13,295 nucleotides of DNA from an uncultured Spirochaetia bacterium (GTDB lineage: Bacteria; Spirochaetota; CALGPD01): the NCBI GenBank assembly GCA_937960625.1, contig CALGPD010000208.1:1-13295 (forward strand), read 5' to 3'. Made by a program: the position numbers and the translations under genes. The notes beneath the pieces are model-generated. The model saw nothing but the letters and a program-made list of their open reading frames with translations. It made no database searches and was not told where the DNA came from. Shown here one piece after another: positions 1 through 7,805 of this stretch (position 1 is its first letter; each line of letters opens with the position of its first letter).

Positions 1-1044
1 CTGCCAAATCGAACTAAATAAATCGTTAACCCGTTGTTTGATATAATCCGCCTGATCACCTGTTATAACGTATTTTAAACCCAAAGGAGTTAATATTTGC
101 TTTTGCAATACTTTAAGTTCTCGTTGAACTCTCTGGGATAATTTCAAAATATTCTCATTAGGTTTTTTTCGGATTTCAAGAGAAACACATGGAATACTAT
201 TAAACCTGCTTATTGTTTCAATTTCTTTTATACCATCCTTAACATCAGCCACCTGATTCAAACGAACAGGTTTAAGCGTGCCTGTTGAATCATTACTGTT
301 CTTCCTGAACGCGATTATACTCTTTTTCAACTGATTTACTGTTTTAAAACGGCCTATGATCCGCAAAGGATATTCGTTGCCCTTGCTTTTAAAATTACCA
401 CCGGGAAAGTTTAAATTTGAATTTTGAAGATAATTTATAATAGCATTAACAGATAAATTATATGCATGCATTTTAACAGGGTTTAAGTTTATCTTAATTT
501 CCTGTTCATGCCCACCGAAAATTGAAACACTGCCTACACCGTTCACACCTTCTAATGGTGATTGTAAATCTTCTGCAACTTCCCTTAACCGCCTATAATC
601 TTTTATTTTACCATAGATAGCTACTGTCATTATTGGAATTGCGTCAAAATCAACAGTACTTATTATAGGAGTTTCAATATCCTTTGGCATATCAGGTTGT
701 GCATCATTTACAGCATTACGCACATCGGTTTTTGCTATATCCAAATCAGTTCCATCGTAAAACTCAACAACCACAGTAGCAGCAGAATTAACAGCCCATG
801 ATTGTATCTTTTTTACGTTATCTATTTTCCTGATTTTTTCTTCAAGTTTTCTTATAACTTCATTCTCCAGTTCGTTTGGAGCCGCGCCTATATAGGGCAC
901 ACTTACTATAACAACAGGTATATCAATTTCAGGGAATAACTCAATTGTAATAAACTTTGTTCCCATAATACCTATTATTACAATAAAAATTGTAAACAGA
1001 ACAACAACAAGGGGTTTTTCTACGGATTTTTTTGATAATTTCAT
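1..1044 (-). CDS. RND multidrug efflux permease, N-terminal part (cut by left edge)
   Basis: This is the inner-membrane, proton-driven pump of a tripartite efflux system (AcrB/MexB/BesB type). Only the first 348 codons are present; the frame is open to base 1, and family members run to about 1000-1050 residues. Visible features are a cytoplasmic amphipathic start (MKLSKKSVEKP), TM1 at about residues 11-31, and then the porter domain. The porter carries the typical signature ELFPEIDIPVV (35-45), followed by YIGAAPNELENEV (51-63) and the PN2/PC1 stretch around GVNGVGSVSIFGG (166-178). The ATG at 1044 follows directly on the family's usual N-terminus and has a modest AAGGT ribosome site upstream. 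It lies 38 bp after the adaptor gene and is the last visible gene of the operon. The proton-relay residues in TM4 lie outside the window, so activity cannot be judged. Family assignment is secure; the substrate is unknown. Confidence 0.95.
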   Translation of the reverse strand, partial: MKLSKKSVEKPLVVVLFTIFIVIIGIMGTKFITIELFPEIDIPVVIVSVPYIGAAPNELENEVIRKLEEKIRKIDNVKKIQSWAVNSAATVVVEFYDGTDLDIAKTDVRNAVNDAQPDMPKDIETPIISTVDFDAIPIMTVAIYGKIKDYRRLREVAEDLQSPLEGVNGVGSVSIFGGHEQEIKINLNPVKMHAYNLSVNAIINYLQNSNLNFPGGNFKSKGNEYPLRIIGRFKTVNQLKKSIIAFRKNSNDSTGTLKPVRLNQVADVKDGIKEIETISRFNSIPCVSLEIRKKPNENILKLSQRVQRELKVLQKQILTPLGLKYVITGDQADYIKQRVNDLFSSIWQ

Positions 1045-1082
1045 TTATAAGGCTACCTTTTTAAAACATTTTTCTAGATTAA

Positions 1083-2063
1083 TTACTTCTTTGTTTTTTT
1101 CAACTTTTTATTTGCAGAAGATTTTTTCTTACTTTCTTTGTTTTTTAACATTTCGGTGTTTGACACCAACACTTTACTTCCGGAAAATACGTTATATTGG
1201 CCCTTAACCAGAATGAGTTGCCCTGTTTTTAAGCCGGATTTAACTTCTATTAAACCTGAATAATTATTCCCCACAGTAATCTTTTGGCGGACAACCGTAT
1301 TATCACTTTTATTGTACTTATAAACATAATTCAGGTTATCTTCAAATATAACACTTTGCTGAGGCACCATGTATTTATTCTTTTTAACTTCAGTAATAAT
1401 TTCGACTTCAGCAAACATTCCGCTTTTTAGTTTCCCAGCACGGTTATCAATAATAACTTCAACCTCAACAGTCCTATTTACCGGGTCAATTGTAGGCGAA
1501 ATTTTATTAACAATCCCGCGGAACTCCTTACCTTCATATGTTGCAACCTTTATAATTACAACATTACCGATTTTCACCTTGCTTACATCTATCATACCAA
1601 CATATACTTTGACTTTAAGTTGATGGGTCTGTACAACTCTCGCAATACTCGTTTGATTGGCGATAATCTGGTCACCAATATCATTTTGGATATCAGTGAT
1701 TATTCCGTTTATAGGGCTTCTAACAACGTGATCCAGCATATCAGCACCGCGTTGAGTTTGGTCAATAGTGAACAATGCCTGTCCTCTGCCAACTCTTTGG
1801 CCCTGAACAACGAATTTTCTTCGTAATATACCGGTTACAAACGAAAATATTTTTACTTCTTGTATACCGCGTATTTCGCCTGTTAGAAAAATTCTCTCTT
1901 TTATATCATTATTTTTTACTCTAGCAACCTCTACCGGTATAGCTTTGGTTTCAAATTTTTTAGTTTTTTTAACAGGCTTACGGGTCAAACGGAATACAAT
2001 TATTCCGCCAAACAGCAATCCAATAATTGAATAAGTTATTATCTTTTTAATTTTTTTCTTCAT
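1083..2063 (-). CDS. RND periplasmic adaptor (membrane fusion protein), hairpinless BesA-like
   Basis: The adaptor links the inner-membrane pump to the outer-membrane channel. The 326-residue protein has a basic N-terminus and one membrane anchor (about 9-26). Two lipoyl half-motifs follow: about 70-101, with VVQGQRVGRGQALFTID, and about 114-143, with VRSPINGIITDIQNDIGDQI. The beta-barrel is at about 148-225 and the membrane-proximal domain at about 230-300. The lipoyl halves are joined by only about 12 residues (102-113), where AcrA or MexA carry a long alpha-helical hairpin, so the tip that normally meets TolC is absent. This matches the known hairpinless adaptor BesA of Borrelia. The C-terminus is an extra Lys/Ser-rich tail (about 307-326). 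The ATG has AAAGG upstream and lies 25 bp after the channel gene. The family call is firm; kinship to BesA is inferred from architecture and gene order. Confidence 0.94.
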   Translation of the reverse strand: MKKKIKKIITYSIIGLLFGGIIVFRLTRKPVKKTKKFETKAIPVEVARVKNNDIKERIFLTGEIRGIQEVKIFSFVTGILRRKFVVQGQRVGRGQALFTIDQTQRGADMLDHVVRSPINGIITDIQNDIGDQIIANQTSIARVVQTHQLKVKVYVGMIDVSKVKIGNVVIIKVATYEGKEFRGIVNKISPTIDPVNRTVEVEVIIDNRAGKLKSGMFAEVEIITEVKKNKYMVPQQSVIFEDNLNYVYKYNKSDNTVVRQKITVGNNYSGLIEVKSGLKTGQLILVKGQYNVFSGSKVLVSNTEMLKNKESKKKSSANKKLKKTKK

Positions 2064-2088
2064 TAATATAAACCTTTTGAAAAATGAT

Positions 2089-3537
2089 TTAGTCTGTTTT
2101 TCCGATTAAATGCAAAACTTGAGTTTTAATCAGGATATAGTTATAAAGATAAGTATTTAACTGTAAAGCAACGTTTAAATACTGGTTCTCAATATTCCTC
2201 ATTGTTAAATAATCCATATTACCGCTTCTATATCTGATGTTTGCAAGAGCAAGGTTTCTCCTCGCAACTTTAATCAATCTCTTATACATTTCAATCTGTT
2301 TCTTTAATACTTTCAAATTATTATAATGATTAACAATCTGCAAACGTATTTGATCTTTTATTTGTTTTACCAAATTTGCCGTTTTCTTTATTTCATAATC
2401 ATATTGAGATATTTGAGCCTTAGTAGCATTTATAGATTTCGGATAAAGCATTTCAGATATTGGAAATAATATTTGAATCCCAAAACTAATCTGCCAATTA
2501 ATTTTAGAACCGGCTCTTGAAGTACCACCGGGAACATTAGTCCCCATAATATTATAATAAGTAATTTGAGTATCACTTATATGAGTTACAGATGAATTGG
2601 CAAAAAAGTTTATGCTCGGTAATCTGTTACTCGCTGCTATTACTCTATTATGCTTTGCAATGGAATAACCCATTTCCGTAATTGCTATATCATCATTGCT
2701 CTTATACGCTAAATCTATTGCTGTTTCTTTTGGTATTTTTAAAAATTCAGTCTCCAAACTCCCTTTAATAACAGTGCCTTTTTCATTTACAACCGGCCCA
2801 ATTAAATCTTCAAGGTCATTTTTTACTTTCTTTAAATTGGTTTCAGCAGTAAGCATAGAACTTCTTGCCTGCTCCAAAGAAACCTGAATCTGCAGCACCT
2901 CAATTTCAGGTTTTAATCCGCGCAGGAAATTACGCCTTGATATAGCATAGTTTGATAAATTAAGCCTATAACTGTCCCTTGCTACTCTGTATTGTTCTTT
3001 CGCAATCATATAACCGTAAAATGTATTTTTAACCTTCAATTTTAATGCTTTTTTTACTTTTTCAAGTGTTAACTTTTTTATTCTAAGTTCATCCTTGGCC
3101 ATGTAAATACTGTGCGTCAGTTTGCCTCCTGTGTATAAAGGAAGAGTTAAGCTAAGCTCACCTGAACCTATAATCGTAAAATAGTCATCATTAAGCCATG
3201 TATCGACACCGGATAAACCCGCACTATTATACATTCCCGTACCGGTTACTGTAAAATTAAGTGACGGCCATCTCCCTGCTTCTGCCTGTAAAATCTTCAT
3301 TAAAGAGATTTCCACATCAAGCGAGGCGTTTTTATAATCTATATCTCTTTTCATAGCCATTTTAAGAGCTTTTTCCAATGTGATTTCTCTTTTAACGTAA
3401 TTTTTTTTCTGTCCGGTTCTTGTTTCATTTTTTTTATTAACAAGTTTTTTTGCTTTCTGTTTCTGCCCGGGCCTGGTGTTCCCAACTGCACTCGTCATTA
3501 ATATCATTGCTGTTACAATTATCAGTATTCTCTTCAT
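2089..3537 (-). CDS. TolC-family outer-membrane efflux channel
   Basis: This is the outer-membrane and periplasmic exit duct of the tripartite pump. The 482-residue protein has a signal peptide (about 1-18, MKRILIIVTAMILMTSA). A Lys/Arg/Gln-rich stretch (about 22-50) follows, which is unusual before the first domain. Two tandem OEP repeats then follow. The first begins ITLEKALKMAMKRD (about 52) and leads into RWPSLNFTVTGTG; the second begins at AIDLAYKSNDDIAI and leads into NRLPSINFFANSS. The shared pattern of a long helix and then P-S-[LI]-N-F strands is typical of TolC proteins. Its ATG overlaps the tetR stop by one base (TAATG), with GGAG seven bases upstream, implying translational coupling. 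The gene order regulator-channel-adaptor-pump places it in the efflux operon. The family is secure; the exported compounds are not known. Confidence 0.93.
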   Translation of the reverse strand: MKRILIIVTAMILMTSAVGNTRPGQKQKAKKLVNKKNETRTGQKKNYVKREITLEKALKMAMKRDIDYKNASLDVEISLMKILQAEAGRWPSLNFTVTGTGMYNSAGLSGVDTWLNDDYFTIIGSGELSLTLPLYTGGKLTHSIYMAKDELRIKKLTLEKVKKALKLKVKNTFYGYMIAKEQYRVARDSYRLNLSNYAISRRNFLRGLKPEIEVLQIQVSLEQARSSMLTAETNLKKVKNDLEDLIGPVVNEKGTVIKGSLETEFLKIPKETAIDLAYKSNDDIAITEMGYSIAKHNRVIAASNRLPSINFFANSSVTHISDTQITYYNIMGTNVPGGTSRAGSKINWQISFGIQILFPISEMLYPKSINATKAQISQYDYEIKKTANLVKQIKDQIRLQIVNHYNNLKVLKKQIEMYKRLIKVARRNLALANIRYRSGNMDYLTMRNIENQYLNVALQLNTYLYNYILIKTQVLHLIGKTD

Positions 3538-4139
3538 TAACTGCTCCTTCTCAACCCTTTAGTTAGTATTTCAATAAAAACTTCATTACATTTGACTAGC
3601 TTTTCCTTAGTATAGTTAAATAATAATATCTTCTTCGGAATAGCACCCGCAAAATCCCTTAAAATTTCTACTAAAATGTTTACATCTAATTTTTCCGTTA
3701 TTTCACCTCGTTCAATACCCTTTTGCACTATTTTGGTTAATATTTCAATTTCTGATTCAGAAAATTTAAAAAACTTATCTTTCCATTGCTTATTGCCAAT
3801 CATTTTTGACACATAATGAAAAATAATTTGAATAGTATCCCGTTTATCTAAATGATGCTCAAGTACTGAATCTAAAAGAAATTTTAATGTATCTTTAAAA
3901 GTATTATGTTCGATTGTACTTTCAAAAGTTTCCATAAAATCAATAAATGTATCTCTTGATACTTCAAGAAACAATGATTCTTTAGACCCAAAATGCCGAT
4001 AAACGGTTCCCTTTCCTACTCCTGCATTTTCTGCAATGTTATCAACACTGGCATTGTGAAAACCTTTCTCAGCAAATTCTTTTTTTGCGTACTCAAGTAT
4101 TTTTTTTGATTTCTCAGGAAGACTATCGTTTATTTTCAT
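3537..4139 (-). CDS. TetR/AcrR-family transcriptional repressor of the efflux operon
   Basis: This is a 200-residue regulator of normal TetR length. The N-terminal DNA-binding domain (about 11-57) carries the classic helix-turn-helix, with SVDNIAENAGVGKGTVYRHF at 31-50 and then GSKESLF. The C-terminal remainder is helical and should bind ligand and form the dimer. It is the first gene of the operon and overlaps the channel gene by one base. The ATG has a good AAGGA site eight bases upstream. The only strong palindrome nearby (4162-4179) sits in its 5' leader just after the promoter, which suggests that it represses itself and the three efflux genes until an efflux substrate is bound. Family membership is seen directly; autoregulation is inferred from position. 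It may also affect the divergent gene starting at 4388, although that promoter is about 150 bp away. Confidence 0.93.
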   Translation of the reverse strand: MKINDSLPEKSKKILEYAKKEFAEKGFHNASVDNIAENAGVGKGTVYRHFGSKESLFLEVSRDTFIDFMETFESTIEHNTFKDTLKFLLDSVLEHHLDKRDTIQIIFHYVSKMIGNKQWKDKFFKFSESEIEILTKIVQKGIERGEITEKLDVNILVEILRDFAGAIPKKILLFNYTKEKLVKCNEVFIEILTKGLRRSS

Positions 4140-4161
4140 TATATTTTTCCTTCACAAAACG

Positions 4162-4179
4162 GAACGGACTAGTCCGTCC
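4162..4179. promoter_or_regulatory. Putative TetR operator palindrome
   Basis: The centre, ACGGACTAGTCCGT (4164-4177), is a perfect 14-bp palindrome; beyond one mismatch it gains one more pair (4162 with 4179). An ACTAGT core with GC-rich arms is common among TetR-family operators. It lies between the predicted transcription start (about 4183) and the tetR ribosome site, so a bound dimer would block initiation. It stands out as GC-rich in very AT-rich surroundings. Confidence 0.72.
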
Positions 4180-4189
4180 GAACCTATAT

Positions 4190-4218
4190 AGTCTAATTGA
4201 TTTTATTTTCTTTGTCAA
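4190..4218 (-). promoter_or_regulatory. Sigma-70-like promoter of the efflux operon
   Basis: Read on the minus strand there is a perfect -35 TTGACA (4213-4218), a 17-bp spacer and -10 TAGACT (4190-4195). The expected start at about 4183 gives a leader of about 45 nt that contains the palindromic operator. TATATA just downstream was rejected as the -10 because the spacing would be about 22 bp. Confidence 0.65.
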
Positions 4219-4324
4219 ATTTTAATCTATTTTTTATATAAATTTTTACTGAAATATCCCGATAATTAAAAAATTGTTACACTTAATTATTTAGAAATTC
4301 GTTTTATTATTCTCGTTAATCTAT

Positions 4325-4330
4325 TATAAT
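4325..4330 (+). promoter_or_regulatory. Candidate -10 box for the tandem-repeat protein gene
   Basis: A perfect TATAAT hexamer lies about 58 bp before the TTG start, which would give a leader of about 50 nt. The matching -35 position (4302-4307) is only T-rich (TTTTAT), and the region is generally AT-rich, so this is tentative. Confidence 0.35.
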
Positions 4331-4376
4331 TAAAGTAATTGAAACTTTTAAAGAAAATAAATAGTATCCTAACTCC

Positions 4377-4381
4377 GGAGG
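4377..4381 (+). promoter_or_regulatory. Strong Shine-Dalgarno site that decides a TTG start
   Basis: GGAGG at 4377-4381, within CTCCGGAGG, lies six bases before TTG at 4388. The nearest in-frame ATG (4412) would be 30 bases away from it. The spacing therefore favours the TTG as the real start, even though it is a rare start codon. Confidence 0.75.
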
Positions 4382-4387
4382 AAAAAA

Positions 4388-7300
4388 TTGGATTTTTCAT
4401 CATTAAAAAATATGGATAATAAAAAAAAGTTAATCATTGGCGGAGGTGTTCTTTTAGTTCTAATACTGTTATTTACTTTAACTCCGCTTAAAAGTATTTT
4501 CTTTGAAAGCACTAATGTTGATACATTAATCAAACAAGCGGAAAAATATTATAAACTCGGTGAATATAACCGGGCTCTTGATAAATTAGACAGAGCTGAA
4601 CAAAATAAACCTACCAAAAAGCAGCAGAAACAAATTGATGAACTTAGAAAAAGAATTATAGAAGCTAAAAGCGGGCTAACAGACGAAGACCCGGTTAAAA
4701 GATTAATAAGAAAAGCAAAACAATCCGCGGATGATGATGATTATGAAACTGCTATTATAAATTTAAACAAAGCAAGAAAAATTAACGAAAGTAAAGAAAA
4801 ACCAAATAAAAAAGACAGGGAAGAAATAAACCGTTTACTGAAAGAATACAAAAGAAAAATGAAAATTCAGGCTCAAAATGATAATCCTGATGAATTATTA
4901 AAACGGGCAAAACTCGCTGTAAGAGAAGGCGATTTTGAAAAAGCGCGTAAACTTGTAAGAAGAGCGCGAAGGGCTTATGACACTCAAAATAAAAAAAGCA
5001 AAAGACTTAACAGACGGATAAAAGATTCAAACAGAATTTATAAAGCAAGGCATAAAAGGCAGGCAAAAACAGACAAACCAAGAGAACTCATTAATCAGGC
5101 AAAACGTTCTGCTGCAACTGGAAATTACGGTACCGCGTTTAAATACTTAAGAAGAGCAAGACGCGCAAACAATGCCAGAAGGAATCCGAGCAAAAAAATT
5201 GAACGTGAAATCAGGCGGCTTGAAAAGCTTTACAATAAGCGTGAAAGAGAACAAATCAACAAAGATGACCCTTATGAATTAGTAAAACGCGCTAAACAAT
5301 ACGCGGCAAATGAAGATTATGAAACGGCAATAGCTTATCTAAAAAGAGCCAGACGGGCAAATAATGCTAAAAGCAACCCTGATAAAAATTTAGCCGCGGA
5401 AATTGAAAAATTAATTAAAGAATATACTAATAAAATGCGCAAGCAGGCTAAAAATGATAATCCGGAAAAACTCGTTAAAGAGGCTCAAGAAAAAGCAGGC
5501 AACGGGGAATATACCCAAGCTATTAAACTTTTAAGAAGAGCAAGGCGCGCAAATCTGGCTAGAAAAAGGCCGAAACGCAGATTAACGAGAAAAATCAACA
5601 AACTGGAAAAAGAATATAAAAAACGGCTTGCCGAACAGGGATTAAAAGATAACCCTGACGTTTTTGTAAAAGAAGCTAAGAAATCAGCAAAAAAAGGTGA
5701 TTACGACAACGCGTTAAAACTATTAAAAAGAGCCAGAAGAGCAAACAATATGCGCGAGCATCCGGATAAAAAGCTGGATAAAGAAATCACTGAACTTGAA
5801 AAAGAATATCTCAAAAAACGGGATGAACAGACTAAAAAAGATAACCCTTATGAACTTGTTAAAAGAGCCAAAGAATCCGCTGCAAAAAAAGACTATGAGA
5901 AAGCCATTAATTTATTAGGCAGGGCAAAAAGGGCAAATCAAGCAAAAGAAAAGCCTGATGAAAAACTCGCAAAAGAAATTGACAGACTCACGAAGTTATA
6001 TAAAAGATTATTATTAAGACAGGCACGCAGGGATAACCCTGAAAAACTTGTAAAACGCGCCAGAAAATTAGTTGATCAAGAAGATTATGATAATGCCTTA
6101 AAATTATTACGGAGAGCCAGACGGGCTAACAACGCAAGAAGAAGGCCGTCAAAAAGAACAGCGGAAAACATTGAAAACCTTGAAAAAGAAATACGCAGAA
6201 AGCGTTCCGGTGGCGGTGAAAAAACCACAAACAACGGCTCAGGCAGGGATGACGGCAATAAAATTGACAACAGGCGTGGAGGCACACAGCTTTCTAAAGA
6301 AGAACTTAAGAAAATGCTTGAAAAAGAAAGGAAACGTTTAGCCGAGCTAAAGAAAAACAGAAAAGAAAGCGGACAATCTAAAACAGAGCGTGAGAGAAAA
6401 GCTAGAAAATTAATCAATGAAGGTAACAACGCATTAAAACGCGGGGATAATGACGGGGCAATTAAAAAGTTTAAAAAAGCTCTGGAACAGGACCCGGAAA
6501 GCGCGAAAGCAAACTCAGGCCTTGGATGGGCTTATTATAAAAAAGGAAATAACCAAAAAGCTTTTAAATACAGCACAAGGGCAATCTCAGAAGACCCGAA
6601 TAACTCCAGAGGCAATTTAACACGCGGCGAAGTATTCTACAAAAATAAACAAGACGGTGAAGCAGAAGCTGCGTTTAAAAAAGCTTTAATCCGTGACAGA
6701 AACAACGCGCTTGCATTATACAGGTTAGGCGTAATCAAATTAATACAACGTAAAAACCGCACAGCAAGAGGATATTTCATACGCGCTGCAAAAAGCCGGG
6801 GATTTAGAGAACTTGATAATAACAGCAAGTATAAATGTTATTACAATTTAGGTAAAGCAAACGAACGTATTAGAAACTATAACGGAGCAATAACAGCATA
6901 CAACAGGTCAGTACAATATGACCCTTCTAACGAAAAACCATATATATCCATGGGGCAGATTTATTACCTTAAACAAGTTTACCCAAGCGCGATTAAAAAT
7001 TTCAAAAAGTCTCTTGAATATAAAAACACTTATTACGCGCATTTCTGGCTAGGAAAATGTTACGATGCAATGAGAAACTACAGAAGCGCGTTAACGCATT
7101 ACAAAAAAGCGCTTGAAAAACGGCCTGAAAACTATGAAGCGAGGTACAACCTGGGAAGAGCGTATTCTAAACTTGGACAATACGATAATGCTATTACTCA
7201 TTATAAACAAGCCGGAGACAGGCACGGATATAACTCCAAATTACTGGTTCAGCTCGGCAACGCGTATCTTGGTAAAAAAAATTATCCAATGGCAACGGAA

Positions 7301-7795
7301 ACGTATAAAAGCGCGATTTCAAAAAATTCACGTGAAGCCGAAGCGTATAAAGGCATTTCAAACAGCCTTATCGCGCAAAACAAAATAACTAACGCCATTG
7401 TTTATCTAAAAGAAGGCGCAAACCTTACAAAAGACAGCTCTGTTTACGCTAAACTCGGAGAACTATATTTTAAAATCAGGGATTATGACCAGGCAATTAC
7501 AGCGTTTAGGAACGCGCTTGACCGTTCACCGAATAACACGTTGTATAGAAGACTCATGGCAGATGTTTATTTCGCGAAAAAAGATTTTAAAAGCGCGGCA
7601 GAGGAATATGAAAAAGTTATTTCCATTGACAGAACGGTATGGGTAGCGTATCACAGACTTGGCGACGCTTATATTGAACAAAAAATGCTTGAGGCTGCTA
7701 AAACGGTTTACAAAAAACTGATTAACCGCAACCCTAATTACAGTAAAATAAATATCATCAGGCGGAAACTTAGTTCTTTACAGGGCGGAAGTTAA
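4388..7795 (+). CDS. Membrane-anchored alpha-solenoid protein: 64-residue tandem repeats plus 13 TPRs
   Basis: The family was not recognised as a named one. The protein has 1135 residues. A short basic N-terminus is followed by one hydrophobic segment (about 15-34), then a degenerate repeat (about 45-99) and eight tandem repeats (100-612). The first of these has one extra residue; repeats 2-8 are 64 residues each without gaps. After a Gly/Asn/Arg-rich linker (about 606-634) and a charged helix (about 635-668) come 13 canonical TPRs (about 671-1130) with the W/L-G-Y/A-F-A-P pattern, for example AIKKFKKALEQDPES. The positive-inside rule suggests that the large part lies in the periplasm, but it is extremely basic (RRARRANNARR-type motifs). 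TPRs usually bind proteins, so a scaffold role is plausible. Start: TTG with a strong ribosome site. It is divergent from the efflux operon and followed by the non-coding element at 7806-8264. The function is unknown. Confidence 0.9.
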   Translation: MDFSSLKNMDNKKKLIIGGGVLLVLILLFTLTPLKSIFFESTNVDTLIKQAEKYYKLGEYNRALDKLDRAEQNKPTKKQQKQIDELRKRIIEAKSGLTDEDPVKRLIRKAKQSADDDDYETAIINLNKARKINESKEKPNKKDREEINRLLKEYKRKMKIQAQNDNPDELLKRAKLAVREGDFEKARKLVRRARRAYDTQNKKSKRLNRRIKDSNRIYKARHKRQAKTDKPRELINQAKRSAATGNYGTAFKYLRRARRANNARRNPSKKIEREIRRLEKLYNKREREQINKDDPYELVKRAKQYAANEDYETAIAYLKRARRANNAKSNPDKNLAAEIEKLIKEYTNKMRKQAKNDNPEKLVKEAQEKAGNGEYTQAIKLLRRARRANLARKRPKRRLTRKINKLEKEYKKRLAEQGLKDNPDVFVKEAKKSAKKGDYDNALKLLKRARRANNMREHPDKKLDKEITELEKEYLKKRDEQTKKDNPYELVKRAKESAAKKDYEKAINLLGRAKRANQAKEKPDEKLAKEIDRLTKLYKRLLLRQARRDNPEKLVKRARKLVDQEDYDNALKLLRRARRANNARRRPSKRTAENIENLEKEIRRKRSGGGEKTTNNGSGRDDGNKIDNRRGGTQLSKEELKKMLEKERKRLAELKKNRKESGQSKTERERKARKLINEGNNALKRGDNDGAIKKFKKALEQDPESAKANSGLGWAYYKKGNNQKAFKYSTRAISEDPNNSRGNLTRGEVFYKNKQDGEAEAAFKKALIRDRNNALALYRLGVIKLIQRKNRTARGYFIRAAKSRGFRELDNNSKYKCYYNLGKANERIRNYNGAITAYNRSVQYDPSNEKPYISMGQIYYLKQVYPSAIKNFKKSLEYKNTYYAHFWLGKCYDAMRNYRSALTHYKKALEKRPENYEARYNLGRAYSKLGQYDNAITHYKQAGDRHGYNSKLLVQLGNAYLGKKNYPMATETYKSAISKNSREAEAYKGISNSLIAQNKITNAIVYLKEGANLTKDSSVYAKLGELYFKIRDYDQAITAFRNALDRSPNNTLYRRLMADVYFAKKDFKSAAEEYEKVISIDRTVWVAYHRLGDAYIEQKMLEAAKTVYKKLINRNPNYSKINIIRRKLSSLQGGS
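4685..6223 (+). repeat. Eight in-frame coding repeats of about 192 bp (64 residues)
   Basis: Units start at codons 100, 165, 229, 293, 357, 421, 485 and 549 of the gene at 4388. Each begins with an acidic-Asx-Pro motif (DNPYELVKRAK or similar). The motif G/E-D-Y-E-x-A then starts a second helix ending in RARRANNA, and a third, charged helix ends in EKEYKKR...Q. The order suggests a TPR-like helix pair plus one long extra helix per unit. The period is conserved exactly while the residues have drifted, which points to old duplications held in register by structure. Confidence 0.88.
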
Positions 7796-7805
7796 GATTA
7801 ATATC

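Noticed and set aside
4685..6223. Regular 192-bp period considered as a CRISPR or satellite array
   Set aside because: The period is in frame and conserved at protein level, with drifted DNA and no constant direct repeat with variable spacers.
6085..6429. Minus-strand open frame of 114 codons opposite the tandem-repeat gene
   Set aside because: It is rich in Ser, Leu, Phe and Arg, as expected for the antisense of a Lys/Glu-rich coding region. It has no start context and conflicts with clear repeat coding on the plus strand.
7113..7388. Plus-strand open frame of 91 codons inside the TPR region
   Set aside because: It is in another frame of a strong TPR coding sequence; the residues show no domain pattern and no ribosome site is seen.
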